From IMG/VR virus record IMGVR_UViG_3300022821_000014, positions 1 through 64,000 of that record: a stretch of 64,000 bases of DNA; one strand, 5' to 3'. A model generated the notes under the pieces. That model was not told the DNA's origin. It did no database searches and saw nothing but the letters and a program-made list of their open reading frames with translations. The translations under genes were made by a program, and so were the position numbers. Positions 49,770 to 59,062 of the stretch are shown piece after piece. Every line of letters begins with the position of its first letter. Positions within the stretch are counted from its first letter, which is position 1. Origin of the DNA: a virus.

Positions 49770-50918
49770 TCAGCTCTTCTTATTTTTCCTTGGTTTACTT
49801 TTGGTCTCCCAGGGCTCAAACTGTTTGAAGACATCCGATCGAATCACATCCAAACCATACAAGGTCATATTACATAAAGCAGATTGGTGTGTCACCATAA
49901 TGGCATCCAGGTGTCTCAAATGGTCTGGTTCTCCCTTGAGTTTGGCGATGGGTATGTTGTAATTGGCGCCACAACCTCGACGTAATCGGTAATGGTTTAT
50001 TTTCTTCCTGGTTTGGTTTTCGCAGCTTCTTCGCACACTGTTGACAATGTCCGTGGGTAAGTCGACTTGAAATTTTGGTTCCCTGGTAATATAGCTGTGA
50101 CTCTTTTTACACTGAAAAGCGTAGCTGGCGTGTGGACTATGAATATAGTCATTGACTTGTTTCATAAGAGTTTCTGACGTCTGTTTATTACCGTTCCAGG
50201 TTACTATATGGAATTCAAACCAGAGCGACGCCAACTTCTTTTTTAAGAACCGAACCTTGAAGTCTTGAACTGGCGTTTTTTTGGTTAGCTGCTGATGATT
50301 CCAGGAAAGGTGAGACTTTACTCCTATCGGTAAATCGACCACAATGGTCTCTGTGTTCACATAACCTAAAAATAGTGCGGAATTTCCGACGGCCGTTTTG
50401 TAAACATTGCCAACAACCAAGTCTTTGACTTTGATCGAAGCCTGGGCCTTCTTTCCTGCACGCCTGAGTATGCTTTTATAGATGCCCGAGCCTACTTGAA
50501 TCGGTATGAGCTTACGATTGGCCTGCACAAAAATAAATTCACCCTTCAATGTCCTTTTATCCTTTTCGAAACCTTTGCTTCGGATAGCATTGAATAGGAT
50601 GTCAGGCGTGAGTTCAACAACATGTCCAGTAGGTAAACAAGCCTGCATGTATTCGGCACTCCAACCAACTACAGCAAGCTTTGTAGGCTTGTTCAAGTGA
50701 ATATATTTTAGCTTTTCCTTAGCACGTTGCTCTACTTCCTTTTTTGAGGACGTTCCCCAGTAAACCCAGTTAAACAACTTCTCAGAAAACCTTCTTGCAT
50801 CTCCCTGATGTGGGTCTGTAGTTGGTAATCTGTCCCAGTCAGCTCTTGTTGGGGTCTTCTTGCCTTTGAATGAACCATTGAATATTATATGTTTTGGGAT
50901 TGTTGCTGAGTACGCCAT
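49770..50918 (-). CDS. Hypothetical protein, 382 aa
   Basis: The start at 50918 (MAYSATIPKH) is preferred over a longer frame. No family recognised. The protein is basic, with KLFNWVYWGTSSKKEVEQRA near the N-terminus and strands such as FIFVQANRKLIPIQVGSG. Cys/His-containing stretches (YAFQCKKSHSYI, RSCENQTRKKINHYRLRRGC) lie in the last third and could be zinc sites. Possibly DNA-binding. Confidence 0.5.
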   Translation of the reverse strand: MAYSATIPKHIIFNGSFKGKKTPTRADWDRLPTTDPHQGDARRFSEKLFNWVYWGTSSKKEVEQRAKEKLKYIHLNKPTKLAVVGWSAEYMQACLPTGHVVELTPDILFNAIRSKGFEKDKRTLKGEFIFVQANRKLIPIQVGSGIYKSILRRAGKKAQASIKVKDLVVGNVYKTAVGNSALFLGYVNTETIVVDLPIGVKSHLSWNHQQLTKKTPVQDFKVRFLKKKLASLWFEFHIVTWNGNKQTSETLMKQVNDYIHSPHASYAFQCKKSHSYITREPKFQVDLPTDIVNSVRRSCENQTRKKINHYRLRRGCGANYNIPIAKLKGEPDHLRHLDAIMVTHQSALCNMTLYGLDVIRSDVFKQFEPWETKSKPRKNKKS

Positions 50919-50979
50919 TGTATTTCCTAACAATAAACATTGTAACAGCCGAACAAATTGAAGTAAACACTATTGTAGC

Positions 50980-52497
50980 TTAGCCTACCTTTGTTTTAAT
51001 CTTGAAGCTAATTTTGCCTTTGATGCCCGTAGTAAAGAAGTTCTTCCCTGAGTTAGCATAGATTTTACCCTGGAAGTTTGGTGGGTATACCACATTAAAG
51101 TCTTTAAAGAAGGCATCGACCTTGTTCACACGACCCATTTTACTATTAACTTGGATGACAGAGCTATGATTTAAAATTGCTCTAACAGCTGCATCAAATG
51201 AGTCTTCTCTGTTAATCTGAGCTGTTAGTCTCTTTGCAATTCCTGCGAGCAGATGAAAGAATGGGTGGTAGGTAGGTGGTGGGTCGATGATCTCCCAAGG
51301 AGTTTTGCCCCACATTTGCTTAGAAAGCTCAATGAGATTTGGTGTAGACAAGCTTGGGTGGTTTGCCTTCATTCCCTGAACAGCTTTGTCCCTACGCATC
51401 CTTCTCATGTTGACGACAACCTTCATATCCTGGTCGTCTACAATACCCATAATTTTAGCTGATTCCAAGACACCGAGGATTGCGTTGTTGTTGTTAATTG
51501 TTTGAATGATGCTGATTGGAAATCCATATTCGCTCAGGATATGCTGATAACCCTTAGGGTTCTTAGATTGAATTTCGTTCAAAATAGAAAGAAGTGAAGT
51601 CACAGATGCTGCTGCACCTGTGCCAGCCTTAGAGCTAATTCCAACCTTCATTCCATTTGGCGCTTCCAACTCTGAATCTACAAGAGCATTGGTGGCTGAC
51701 TGGAAGAAGCGAATTCTGCACTGAGCATATGAACTTTGTGGTAACAGTATCTTCTCGGAAGAAGCTCTGTCTCCTGTGGACACCCAATTGGACACGACGG
51801 ATATTGGTGCAAGTATCTCGCCAAGATACTTGTTGTATGCCTTCGCATATTTGTTACCACCAGGCAAAACTGGGGACTGCCCGCCTTTTAAGGCGGCGTC
51901 TAATAGCATCTCAACGTGCTCTCCAGCTTCAGCAGGCAAGCCTCCAGATTTTACCATTAGTGCAGTGTTGGTCTTCGCAGTTGATACTACTTCTGCCACA
52001 GTACGGAGATTTTCATCCTGTATGAGGTCACTAGGCTTTAGCGCAAAACCTTCAAGGGCTGCGGCCCCCTTCTTGAGTTTCAGGCCCGTGTCTCTAGCAA
52101 ACTTGGCCATCGTCCATTTGCCATATCCACCATTTTTTGTATTTTGGACATACCTGATATAACCACGGTAGGTGTTATCCTCTTTATTTAAGAGATAAAT
52201 TAAGATGGCACCTTTTTTGTCAGCAGTGATTGAGTTAACTTCTATTAACTCAACATCTATTTCTTCAGTGTTCAGCTCCAGAAATGAATCGACAGCATCT
52301 GAAAGCTCTTCTGAGGAATCGAATGAATCAGATTCACCTGGGAACTTTCGGATGTTGGCAATTTCATATTCTGTTCCATCATTATCAACTAGCAATTGCC
52401 CAGTTTCTCTCGCAGCTACCCCACGGGCTTCGCTCAGGTATAGGCTGATTTCACTATCAATCGCTGACTCAATTAAACGGAGAAGTTGTTTGGACAT
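50980..52497 (-). CDS. Tagged hypothetical protein, 505 aa
   Basis: The product begins SKQLLRLIESAIDSEISLYL, then SEARG with an L-S-E/A site after Glu23. The N-terminal ~120 residues are acidic. The middle contains APNGMKVGISSKAGTGAAAS, a Gly/Ala/Ser loop, followed by VTSLLSILNEIQSKNPKG. The rest is helical. The function is not recognised; it could be a virion enzyme carried with the DNA. It lies just after the DnaE C-piece in the minus direction. Confidence 0.55.
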   Translation of the reverse strand: MSKQLLRLIESAIDSEISLYLSEARGVAARETGQLLVDNDGTEYEIANIRKFPGESDSFDSSEELSDAVDSFLELNTEEIDVELIEVNSITADKKGAILIYLLNKEDNTYRGYIRYVQNTKNGGYGKWTMAKFARDTGLKLKKGAAALEGFALKPSDLIQDENLRTVAEVVSTAKTNTALMVKSGGLPAEAGEHVEMLLDAALKGGQSPVLPGGNKYAKAYNKYLGEILAPISVVSNWVSTGDRASSEKILLPQSSYAQCRIRFFQSATNALVDSELEAPNGMKVGISSKAGTGAAASVTSLLSILNEIQSKNPKGYQHILSEYGFPISIIQTINNNNAILGVLESAKIMGIVDDQDMKVVVNMRRMRRDKAVQGMKANHPSLSTPNLIELSKQMWGKTPWEIIDPPPTYHPFFHLLAGIAKRLTAQINREDSFDAAVRAILNHSSVIQVNSKMGRVNKVDAFFKDFNVVYPPNFQGKIYANSGKNFFTTGIKGKISFKIKTKVG

Positions 52498-52509
52498 ACT
52501 ATGGTGTAA

Positions 52510-54840
52510 TTAGTCATCTTTACGTTCGATCACATCCAACTTGGTAAAATGTGTTGAAAGGCCGAAATCTGACTTTTTAAATCTAGCTAACACAAGTGTA
52601 TTGCTAGGAATCACTGCATCACGCTTAGGGTTGAATCCCCAGATAAAACACCCCTGCTCTGAGCCAGACTCTCCATAGACTTTCATTCTCAGATATGGTT
52701 TTCCATTCCTTGTTTTGGCTACTACACTTCGTTTTACAACTGCCCAATAATAACTGTTTTCACTGCGCCATTCATCAACAGACCCAATACCATTTTCTTC
52801 GAAGTAGGCCTTGATCTCCTTTGTGATGATAAGGTTGATGTTCACTGAACCTGCAAGCGTCTGACTGTGCTCGATCTTCTCATCAATCGTCCAGTCCTTA
52901 AGCCCCTGAGCCTCCTTAATAAGGTCTTCCAGGATTTCTGGTGGACGTGGTTCTTTTTTCCGTGAACAGGCTCTTTTTAGATTATCAGCTTGGTCGACAA
53001 GCACATAATGCATTTGGCGATAGTTCTTGAACATCTTGTCTTCACCGACAAGGTCCATAGACTCAAAAGCTTCAAGCTTTATAAGAGTTGAAAGGGCTCT
53101 CTTGTTGAATTTGCTGTGCCTCCATGTCTGATCCTGATTCCATAGAAGCTCCTCAACCGTTTTGTAGGGTCGGAATTCTTGAATTTCCCTTAGTGTGGGC
53201 ATGCCAACATGCTTCAGTGCCTGGAAACTTGGAATTAGCACTCCGTTTTTGACCTGATAATCTGCCTCAGACTCGTTGATGTCAGGCTTCCCAACCTTGT
53301 AACCAAGACCCTTAGCTTCACCAAGGGCGATTGAGATAGGCGCTTCTTTGCCTGTAACGTGTCCCTTATCAGTTGCACAGTAATCGATATAACTGGCCAT
53401 CCACTCATCTGGATGATAGGTGAGAAGCCAAGCACACTGATATGAAGTGATGGCATAGGCGGTAGCGTGGCTCTTATTGAACGAGTATGCTACGAACTCT
53501 TCCATCTCGTCAAAAATCTTGTAGCTGGTAATCAGCTGCGTGCCGTGTACTTCTTTGCATTTGATGGCGAAATCTTCACGCATCTGCTTTCTCTGTGCGT
53601 CAGCTGCACCCTTGTTAGATTTGTCCTTCTTTGTGAAGGATTTACGAACCATGTCGGTCTCTTCGAGAGGAACCCCAGCCATCTGATGGTAGATGAGCTG
53701 TAGTTGCTCCTGGAAAACAATTAGTCCACAGGTGACATCCAGCACCTCTTCGAGTAACTCATGTTTGTAGATGATGCTCTCAGGGTTTTTGCGGTTGTTC
53801 AAATACAACTTGTCAGCTCCGATGGCTAGAGGTCCAGGGCGGAAAATCGAAGTTGCTGTTGCGATATCAAGGATGGTCCTTGGCTTCATCTTCTTAATGA
53901 ATTTCTGTACGGGAGGCTGGACGAACTGAAAAACTCCAGCCCAGTTGCCGTTCCAATACACATGTTTGTAGACTTTGATGTCATCCATCTGATTGTTGTC
54001 TGGATGAAGGTTCGTATAGAACCAGTCCTGCACATTTCGGAATGTTGGGTATTTGGTACCCTGTTTCTTTAGAATACGTCGAATTGTGTTCTCAAATATC
54101 CTAAGCGTACCAAGCCCAAGAATATCAAACTTTAGAAGCCCGAAACCTTCAAGGTGACGAAAATTCAATCCCTCTTGCCAAGGCGTTTGAAGAACCCCAC
54201 CGCTCTTGATGAGCGGCATGTGCTTATTGGGAGTCTCCGTAATGATGACGCCGCCAGCATGTCGTGAGACGTTTCTCATTTGCTTGAACAACACCTTGAT
54301 GTTGTTTTCAAGGTCAGGGAACTCAACCATAAGCTCCTGAAAAGTCTTGGACTTCTCAGCTGCCTCGTCAAATGTCAATGTCCACAGCTGTCGGTCGAAG
54401 CCTGGCTTCTTCTTCGCCTCACCCAATGCCTCACTTTCAATTTTACGTGTGTATTTATTGACCTCTTCGAATGGCACTCCATTCAAGCGACACAAGTCCT
54501 TAACCAATGAGCGCATTTGAAGTTGGTTGAAGTTAGAAATCGGGATGACGTTCTCTTCACCAAAGTGTTCAGCAATAAGCTGAACTGCTTTCTCACGGTC
54601 TGAGAAATCAGAGTCAATATCGGGAAAGCCTTTCTTGAAGCGTGTGAGGAAACGCTCAAAAAGTAGGCCATACCTGATCGGGTCTAGCTGAGTAATGTTC
54701 AGAACATAAGCAAGCAAAGACCCGCCAGCAGAATTGTGTACTCCTAATCCTTCAATGTTATATGAATGAGATTCACTGACGGTGAGATCATGAACCTTGC
54801 CTGTGTAATGGAATAGAGTCTTTTTTGTTAGCTTTGCCAA
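52510..54840 (-). CDS. dnaE: DNA polymerase III alpha, C-piece with split-intein C-half
   Basis: The TTG start at 54840 has AAGGA eight bases upstream. The 776-residue product starts with 36 residues of intein ending VHN, then SAGGSLLAYVLNIT, the conserved palm motif. GFPDIDSDFS follows with catalytic aspartates at 74, 76 and 78 (P-D-x-D-x-D-F). Beta-binding and OB-like parts follow to the C-terminus. The N-half of the polymerase is encoded separately at 55912. Trans-splicing is required for an active bacterial-type replicase. Confidence 0.9.
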   Translation of the reverse strand: MAKLTKKTLFHYTGKVHDLTVSESHSYNIEGLGVHNSAGGSLLAYVLNITQLDPIRYGLLFERFLTRFKKGFPDIDSDFSDREKAVQLIAEHFGEENVIPISNFNQLQMRSLVKDLCRLNGVPFEEVNKYTRKIESEALGEAKKKPGFDRQLWTLTFDEAAEKSKTFQELMVEFPDLENNIKVLFKQMRNVSRHAGGVIITETPNKHMPLIKSGGVLQTPWQEGLNFRHLEGFGLLKFDILGLGTLRIFENTIRRILKKQGTKYPTFRNVQDWFYTNLHPDNNQMDDIKVYKHVYWNGNWAGVFQFVQPPVQKFIKKMKPRTILDIATATSIFRPGPLAIGADKLYLNNRKNPESIIYKHELLEEVLDVTCGLIVFQEQLQLIYHQMAGVPLEETDMVRKSFTKKDKSNKGAADAQRKQMREDFAIKCKEVHGTQLITSYKIFDEMEEFVAYSFNKSHATAYAITSYQCAWLLTYHPDEWMASYIDYCATDKGHVTGKEAPISIALGEAKGLGYKVGKPDINESEADYQVKNGVLIPSFQALKHVGMPTLREIQEFRPYKTVEELLWNQDQTWRHSKFNKRALSTLIKLEAFESMDLVGEDKMFKNYRQMHYVLVDQADNLKRACSRKKEPRPPEILEDLIKEAQGLKDWTIDEKIEHSQTLAGSVNINLIITKEIKAYFEENGIGSVDEWRSENSYYWAVVKRSVVAKTRNGKPYLRMKVYGESGSEQGCFIWGFNPKRDAVIPSNTLVLARFKKSDFGLSTHFTKLDVIERKDD
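54733..54840 (-). mobile_element. C-half of the split DnaE intein
   Basis: Thirty-six residues with VHDLTVSESHSYNIEGLGVHN. Block F (HDLTV...HSYN) and block G (VHN) are clear, and the +1 residue is Ser. The length is typical of natural split inteins. Confidence 0.88.
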
Positions 54841-55744
54841 TGTTATTTTCCTTGTGCCACTTTCGAGCTTCTTTAATCAGTTGTTTCGGAATGTCAGAGT
54901 CAAATACTAGTCTAGCATAAAACTCGTTGTCTTTGCACCACGCCTTCAGTGCATGGTCTTTTGCGTTGCAGCGCCATTGCAATTTTTTGTAATAGAGGCC
55001 ACCACGACCTTTCACTTCAACAATTCGATTTTGATTTACAATGAAATCTGGGTAGTATCGATGTTCTTTTCCTTCAAATACATACGGAATCCCCTCTAGA
55101 TCAAATCGCTTAAGCGAATAACCTTTTTCTAGTGACCAGATAATGAACGCCAATTCATAAGAACTTTGGTATGTAAGACCTTCATACATACCAGATATCG
55201 CAATAGAATTTTTGATTACATTTTCACGGTATTCTGCGCTCTTCCAAAGCCTTTTCTCAATTTGTCTATACTTCTCTTTCATGCCAGGTTGTGCATGTCT
55301 TCTTTTCTGTGAAGCTGTTTGCCTTGCAAGAGTTTCAGGCCGATTTTGCGCTATAAGTTGGGCTTTGCTATTGTTGGCTCGCCATTCGGTATCGTAGGCA
55401 AACTGTTCTTTGTAACAACTATCACAAACTGGTTTTTGGTGTTTCCTTCTCATAAACCCAAATACGATACAAACATAGTCCTTACCACACGGACATTGGA
55501 TGTAGAGGTTGTTTTTATTGTATTTGCTGTGAAGTTTTTGATTTGCCTGAAACTCCATCCAAGAGTACCCAAACTTAGTTTCGATGCCCGAGCGCCAGGC
55601 TCGTCGCTTCAATGAATGCCAGGTCATCTTCCACTCTGTTAACATAGGTGCTAGCATGTCCTCTGTCAGACATGGAGATTCTATGTTCTCGATTGTCTGT
55701 AGTTGTTCTGCGGTCAACTTTGGACAAATTACACGGCCACCCAT
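54788..55744 (-). CDS. EDxHD/PD-(D/E)xK homing endonuclease between dnaE pieces
   Basis: The 318-residue protein has a helical N-terminus and a zinc-like Cys cluster (CPCGKDYVC at 84-92 and CDSC at 107-110). A nuclease core follows: SYELAF (Glu197), YPDFIV (Asp233) and IVEVKGRG (Glu243, Lys245). This resembles the Vsr-like/PD-(D/E)xK endonucleases described for fractured genes. Its position between the two dnaE pieces matches that arrangement. It overlaps the start of the C-piece by 53 bases. It could cut an intein-less dnaE to spread. Confidence 0.75.
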   Translation of the reverse strand: MGGRVICPKLTAEQLQTIENIESPCLTEDMLAPMLTEWKMTWHSLKRRAWRSGIETKFGYSWMEFQANQKLHSKYNKNNLYIQCPCGKDYVCIVFGFMRRKHQKPVCDSCYKEQFAYDTEWRANNSKAQLIAQNRPETLARQTASQKRRHAQPGMKEKYRQIEKRLWKSAEYRENVIKNSIAISGMYEGLTYQSSYELAFIIWSLEKGYSLKRFDLEGIPYVFEGKEHRYYPDFIVNQNRIVEVKGRGGLYYKKLQWRCNAKDHALKAWCKDNEFYARLVFDSDIPKQLIKEARKWHKENNIGKANKKDSIPLHRQGS

Positions 55745-55840
55745 GTTCGTGAATAGTTGTGTTCAATGGTAAAGGCCGAGGGACTGGTTATGAAACCAAT
55801 ACATGGATTAGAAACATTGGCAAAGGGCAAAAATGCAAGT

Positions 55841-55915
55841 TTAAACCATCTGCTTTTTGTCCCAAAACAAACCAACCCACAAATCACGTGGTTCAAATTT
55901 CACTGCCAGCTTCAT
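55841..55915 (-). CDS. Coupled 24-aa micropeptide
   Basis: The ATG overlaps the stop of the DnaE N-piece (ATGA), TAA at 55841-55843. The peptide contains LAVKFEPRDLWVGLFWDKKQ. The 'FEPRDLWVGxxW' string seems like a small conserved phage motif, recalled without verification. Strong coupling supports translation. Confidence 0.5.
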   Translation of the reverse strand: MKLAVKFEPRDLWVGLFWDKKQMV

Positions 55916-57654
55916 ACTTCAACGACAACATCTTCTTCGGTGAGGTGTTGAGCTTCGACCCAGCTTCTATTTGAAGTTAGAATCTCATGGTTCTTGGTAC
56001 ATCTAATCACCTTACCGTTGTCGAGTTCAAGTTCAATACATTCTTCATCGATGTCATATGTCATAGTGTTTTCCACAGATTGTTCATTACCAAATGCGTC
56101 TATTACTTTATCGCTGATGATGATATCTTGAATTTTGGCATGCAACCCATCCGCCATTTTCACACGAGACCCTGGGAGAAAGCATCCTCGGGCGTTTCCA
56201 ATCAGCATGTGTTCACTTACAATCTCCATAATTTTGGAGTACGTGAGGAAATACTTTGAGAAGTTCAGATGCTTGATGACCTTCAGCTCGTGCTTGAGTC
56301 GGGCAATGTACTCCTGGTTTTCAGCAAACCCTCTGCGTTTTATACCTGCAATTGCCTGACGCTTCAGTTCCTGAAAAGCAACCTGGTCTTCGGTCGCCTC
56401 GGTCCCAACCTTATCATAGATTGTTTCCAACTCAAACTTATCTACCATGCGACTGATCGATGGTAGTTTTACAGAACGATCTGGCGTGATATCATCAATC
56501 TGGTCGTGAGCAATTGTGTGTGTTCGTTCAATAGCCTCGCACACCAGATCGTCATCATAGAAATCCCAGCCCTTGCCTTCCTTATACCTGTGGTATGATT
56601 CCCAAACCTGCTCGGCATTCTTTGGATAAAGTTCACATTTCAACTCTTCCATCTTCTGCGGGAGTTTGGAAGTATCCAAGCCTTGGCCTCTGGAAGACCA
56701 CGCCATCATCTTGTAAATCTCACGCTGCTTCCAGTGGTCTGGGTGAGAGTAGTGTGCATCCACTGTTACAACAAGCTTAGTATTTGTACGCTTACTCGCT
56801 TCAATGAGATGTTGGTTTACAAGATGCTGCGCTCCCAGGGAGTTGAACTGAAGTTCGAGATAATAATTCTCTTCACCAAGAGCCCACTTGAAGCCATCAA
56901 CAACCTTTTTCAATTCCTGTTGAATCTCATCAAAGTGCAGGTCATTGGGCTCCCAGTTCTCGAAGTTTGGGTCTTTCTGTCGGTCAAATACCTTCCGTGC
57001 GGGTACTCCACCTACACATGCCGTTAGAGCAATGATGTTACCCTTTGCGTACTTCTTGAGCATCTCCAGGTCCATCCTGGGGTAGCGATAAAAGCCATCA
57101 ACGTAAGACTCAGAAACAAGCTGGTTAAGTGCTGTAAGGCCCTCACGGTTTTTTGGAAGTAAAACAAGGTGATTTCTCTGGTTCAGAGGGTCGCCATATT
57201 TATTGCCCTTCGTTTCTTCCTCGTTTTCTACTACCGTGCCCGCAACCGTATCTTCCAAATCAAGTTTTGTTGAGGCATATGCATCCCCAAGAAGCTCTAG
57301 ATGTCTCTTGAGCTGGTCCTTAGCATCGACATTACCCTTCTTTACTAGCTTCTCTAGACGCTTGATTTCTCTACGGCCATCATAAATTTCCTGCCATCGT
57401 GGAAGTGAATCAATGAAGTAAGCTTCAATGCCTGGCAGTGCCTTGAAGTTCACGCCCTTCTTTACCAGTTTTTCATGGTGAAAAAACTGGTGTGAATAAC
57501 CATTCATGTTGCCATGGTCTGTAAGCGCCAGGGCATCCATTCCGTTATCAATGGCATAATTGATATGATCTTGCGGCATGCCGATTGCATCACCAATCGA
57601 AAACGTACTGTGGGAATGCAATCCCACAAACTTCTTAGGGTATTTCTTATTCAT
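55912..57654 (-). CDS. dnaE: DNA polymerase III alpha, N-piece with split-intein N-half
   Basis: The 580-residue protein starts with the PHP domain (VGLHSHSTFSIGDA, His13 and His15). PHP metal sites and finger-domain residues follow, up to EHMLIGNARG at residue 490. It then has 90 residues of N-intein, CFLPGSRVKMADGLHAKIQD, with block B KNHEILT, to the stop. The natural polymerase would continue SAGGS. The two exteins give 1230 residues, normal for DnaE. It is the largest enzyme in the replication set and lacks an obvious exonuclease domain. Confidence 0.9.
   Translation of the reverse strand: MNKKYPKKFVGLHSHSTFSIGDAIGMPQDHINYAIDNGMDALALTDHGNMNGYSHQFFHHEKLVKKGVNFKALPGIEAYFIDSLPRWQEIYDGRREIKRLEKLVKKGNVDAKDQLKRHLELLGDAYASTKLDLEDTVAGTVVENEEETKGNKYGDPLNQRNHLVLLPKNREGLTALNQLVSESYVDGFYRYPRMDLEMLKKYAKGNIIALTACVGGVPARKVFDRQKDPNFENWEPNDLHFDEIQQELKKVVDGFKWALGEENYYLELQFNSLGAQHLVNQHLIEASKRTNTKLVVTVDAHYSHPDHWKQREIYKMMAWSSRGQGLDTSKLPQKMEELKCELYPKNAEQVWESYHRYKEGKGWDFYDDDLVCEAIERTHTIAHDQIDDITPDRSVKLPSISRMVDKFELETIYDKVGTEATEDQVAFQELKRQAIAGIKRRGFAENQEYIARLKHELKVIKHLNFSKYFLTYSKIMEIVSEHMLIGNARGCFLPGSRVKMADGLHAKIQDIIISDKVIDAFGNEQSVENTMTYDIDEECIELELDNGKVIRCTKNHEILTSNRSWVEAQHLTEEDVVVEV
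55915..56184 (-). mobile_element. N-half of the split DnaE intein
   Basis: Ninety residues from Cys491, after NARG. Block A CFLPGSRV and block B RCTKNHEIL are clear. The half ends EEDVVVEV at the stop. Junction G-R-G | C faces S-A-G-G in the C-piece. Confidence 0.88.
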
Positions 57655-57722
57655 TAATAACTTTCATGTGAAGGGACTGGCCACAATCCCAAATCTTATA
57701 TAGGCCTTTTTTATAACCAGAG

Positions 57723-58094
57723 TTACTTCGAAACTTCATACGATGGAAGCATGGGCGCTAAAAGTAAAGATTCACTTCCTTCCGTTGCCGCCAGATACAA
57801 GTGAATAACTTGTTCGCCATATAAAAACGACCTCCCTATATAAGGGAGGTTGAATAATGTGGTGCACCTTGTGCTAGCCAGGTACATTAGCAGGTCTCCA
57901 TGCTTTAGTTTAAATTCAAAGGGGCGGTTTTTCGATTCGACGTGCAGGAACGACTCGTGTAGTACTACTCCGTTTGCTTCACATGTTCTGAACTCGGCTT
58001 CTGATATCTCAAATTGCATCTGGGCATTATAGGTCTTGAAATCATGTTTAACACGATACAACTTGCCCTTACAGAACATAACACATTGTGACAT
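57723..58094 (-). CDS. Hypothetical small beta-domain protein, 123 aa
   Basis: Starts SQCVMFCKGKLYRVKHDFK, then FEFKLKHGDLLMYLASTRCT. The K-G-K-L-Y and H-G-D-[LY]-[LV] strands also occur in the 59049 gene, so the two seem to be distant relatives, perhaps SH3-like. Function unknown. Confidence 0.5.
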   Translation of the reverse strand: MSQCVMFCKGKLYRVKHDFKTYNAQMQFEISEAEFRTCEANGVVLHESFLHVESKNRPFEFKLKHGDLLMYLASTRCTTLFNLPYIGRSFLYGEQVIHLYLAATEGSESLLLAPMLPSYEVSK

Positions 58095-58153
58095 GCCCGC
58101 ATCTAGGTTTAAACCAATTTGGTAAATTTGAAAACGCCCGAGTCGGGAGATAT

Positions 58154-59062
58154 TCAGATATTTCTTGGCATTATAGCGGTAGGCCCGTTGAATAGCTCAG
58201 CTGGCCAGAGATTGCTTCGAATGGCAAACACTCGTGTACGATCGTATCTATTTCCACCATCAACTGTGTCATGCCATCTGCCATAATTGGTTGTCCCTAA
58301 CGTCTTGATAAGCCTTTTAGGCCATTCAGAAGATGCATCGGGCCGTGAGGCTTGTAATCTTATTCGACCCATACTAGGGGCATTTACGGAAAACGAGTGG
58401 TATACGTTCCAAGCTAGGTCATGCTCAGCCGAAATATTTTTCCCGAACTCGATTGCTGTCGGGTGTTCGAGACCAACTGTCTCTTTATACGCAGCAGATT
58501 CTACTCTTTGATTTCCTTTGACTAGAGACTCAATTGCCGAGTCAATCTGAACTTGGTAAGTTACCTCATCTGCAAACAAATCGTGGAAAAGAACAGCCCA
58601 CATTTCCGCCTTTTCCCACTTGGGACCTTTACGTGGAACACGTCCACCTGGAGGGGCTACCAGATCCCGAATTTCGGCGCCTGTTATTAAGCGGCCTGTT
58701 TCCCAGTGTCGGAGAGAACCATCTTGAGCAATGTACTTCTTGTCTCTTTTTAGTTCACTCCAAAGATTATCCAGAGCTTGACATGGAGCATGAAGTTCAA
58801 ACTCACGAAGCAAACGCCAAATTGAGCCTTGTTTCATTGAACGTGGATATACACCAATTTTATGTTCTAGACCAGCTGATATCCCTGCGCCGTCATAGGA
58901 CTGCACTGCGCCGAACTTACCACCACCTTCAGCCATAGCTGTTAGCCAAAGCCCACGCCATATGTGACGCTTTTTTTGCTCATCCGTAAGAACGAAATCT
59001 TTGATGCCCAAAATTTTCGCTCCCGACCAAGACCTATACTTTCTCCAGCTAACTTTTGTCAT
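58154..59062 (-). CDS. Putative peptidoglycan hydrolase
   Basis: The 302-residue protein contains LTAMAEGGGKFGAVQSYDGA, then GISAGLEHKIG, near residues 41-70. The 'E-G-G-x-F/Y-A-V-x-x-Y-D' followed by 'I-S-x-G' pattern occurs in some phage muramidase-like enzymes, where the Glu is catalytic. The rest lacks clear motifs. It sits between two genes encoding similar small domains and could be the endolysin, but this is inference. Confidence 0.45.
   Translation of the reverse strand: MTKVSWRKYRSWSGAKILGIKDFVLTDEQKKRHIWRGLWLTAMAEGGGKFGAVQSYDGAGISAGLEHKIGVYPRSMKQGSIWRLLREFELHAPCQALDNLWSELKRDKKYIAQDGSLRHWETGRLITGAEIRDLVAPPGGRVPRKGPKWEKAEMWAVLFHDLFADEVTYQVQIDSAIESLVKGNQRVESAAYKETVGLEHPTAIEFGKNISAEHDLAWNVYHSFSVNAPSMGRIRLQASRPDASSEWPKRLIKTLGTTNYGRWHDTVDGGNRYDRTRVFAIRSNLWPAELFNGPTAIMPRNI

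Noticed and set aside
57831-57849. Inverted repeat CCTCCCT/AGGGAGG resembling a terminator
   Set aside because: It lies inside the coding part of the 57723-58094 gene and has no T-tract; codons explain it.
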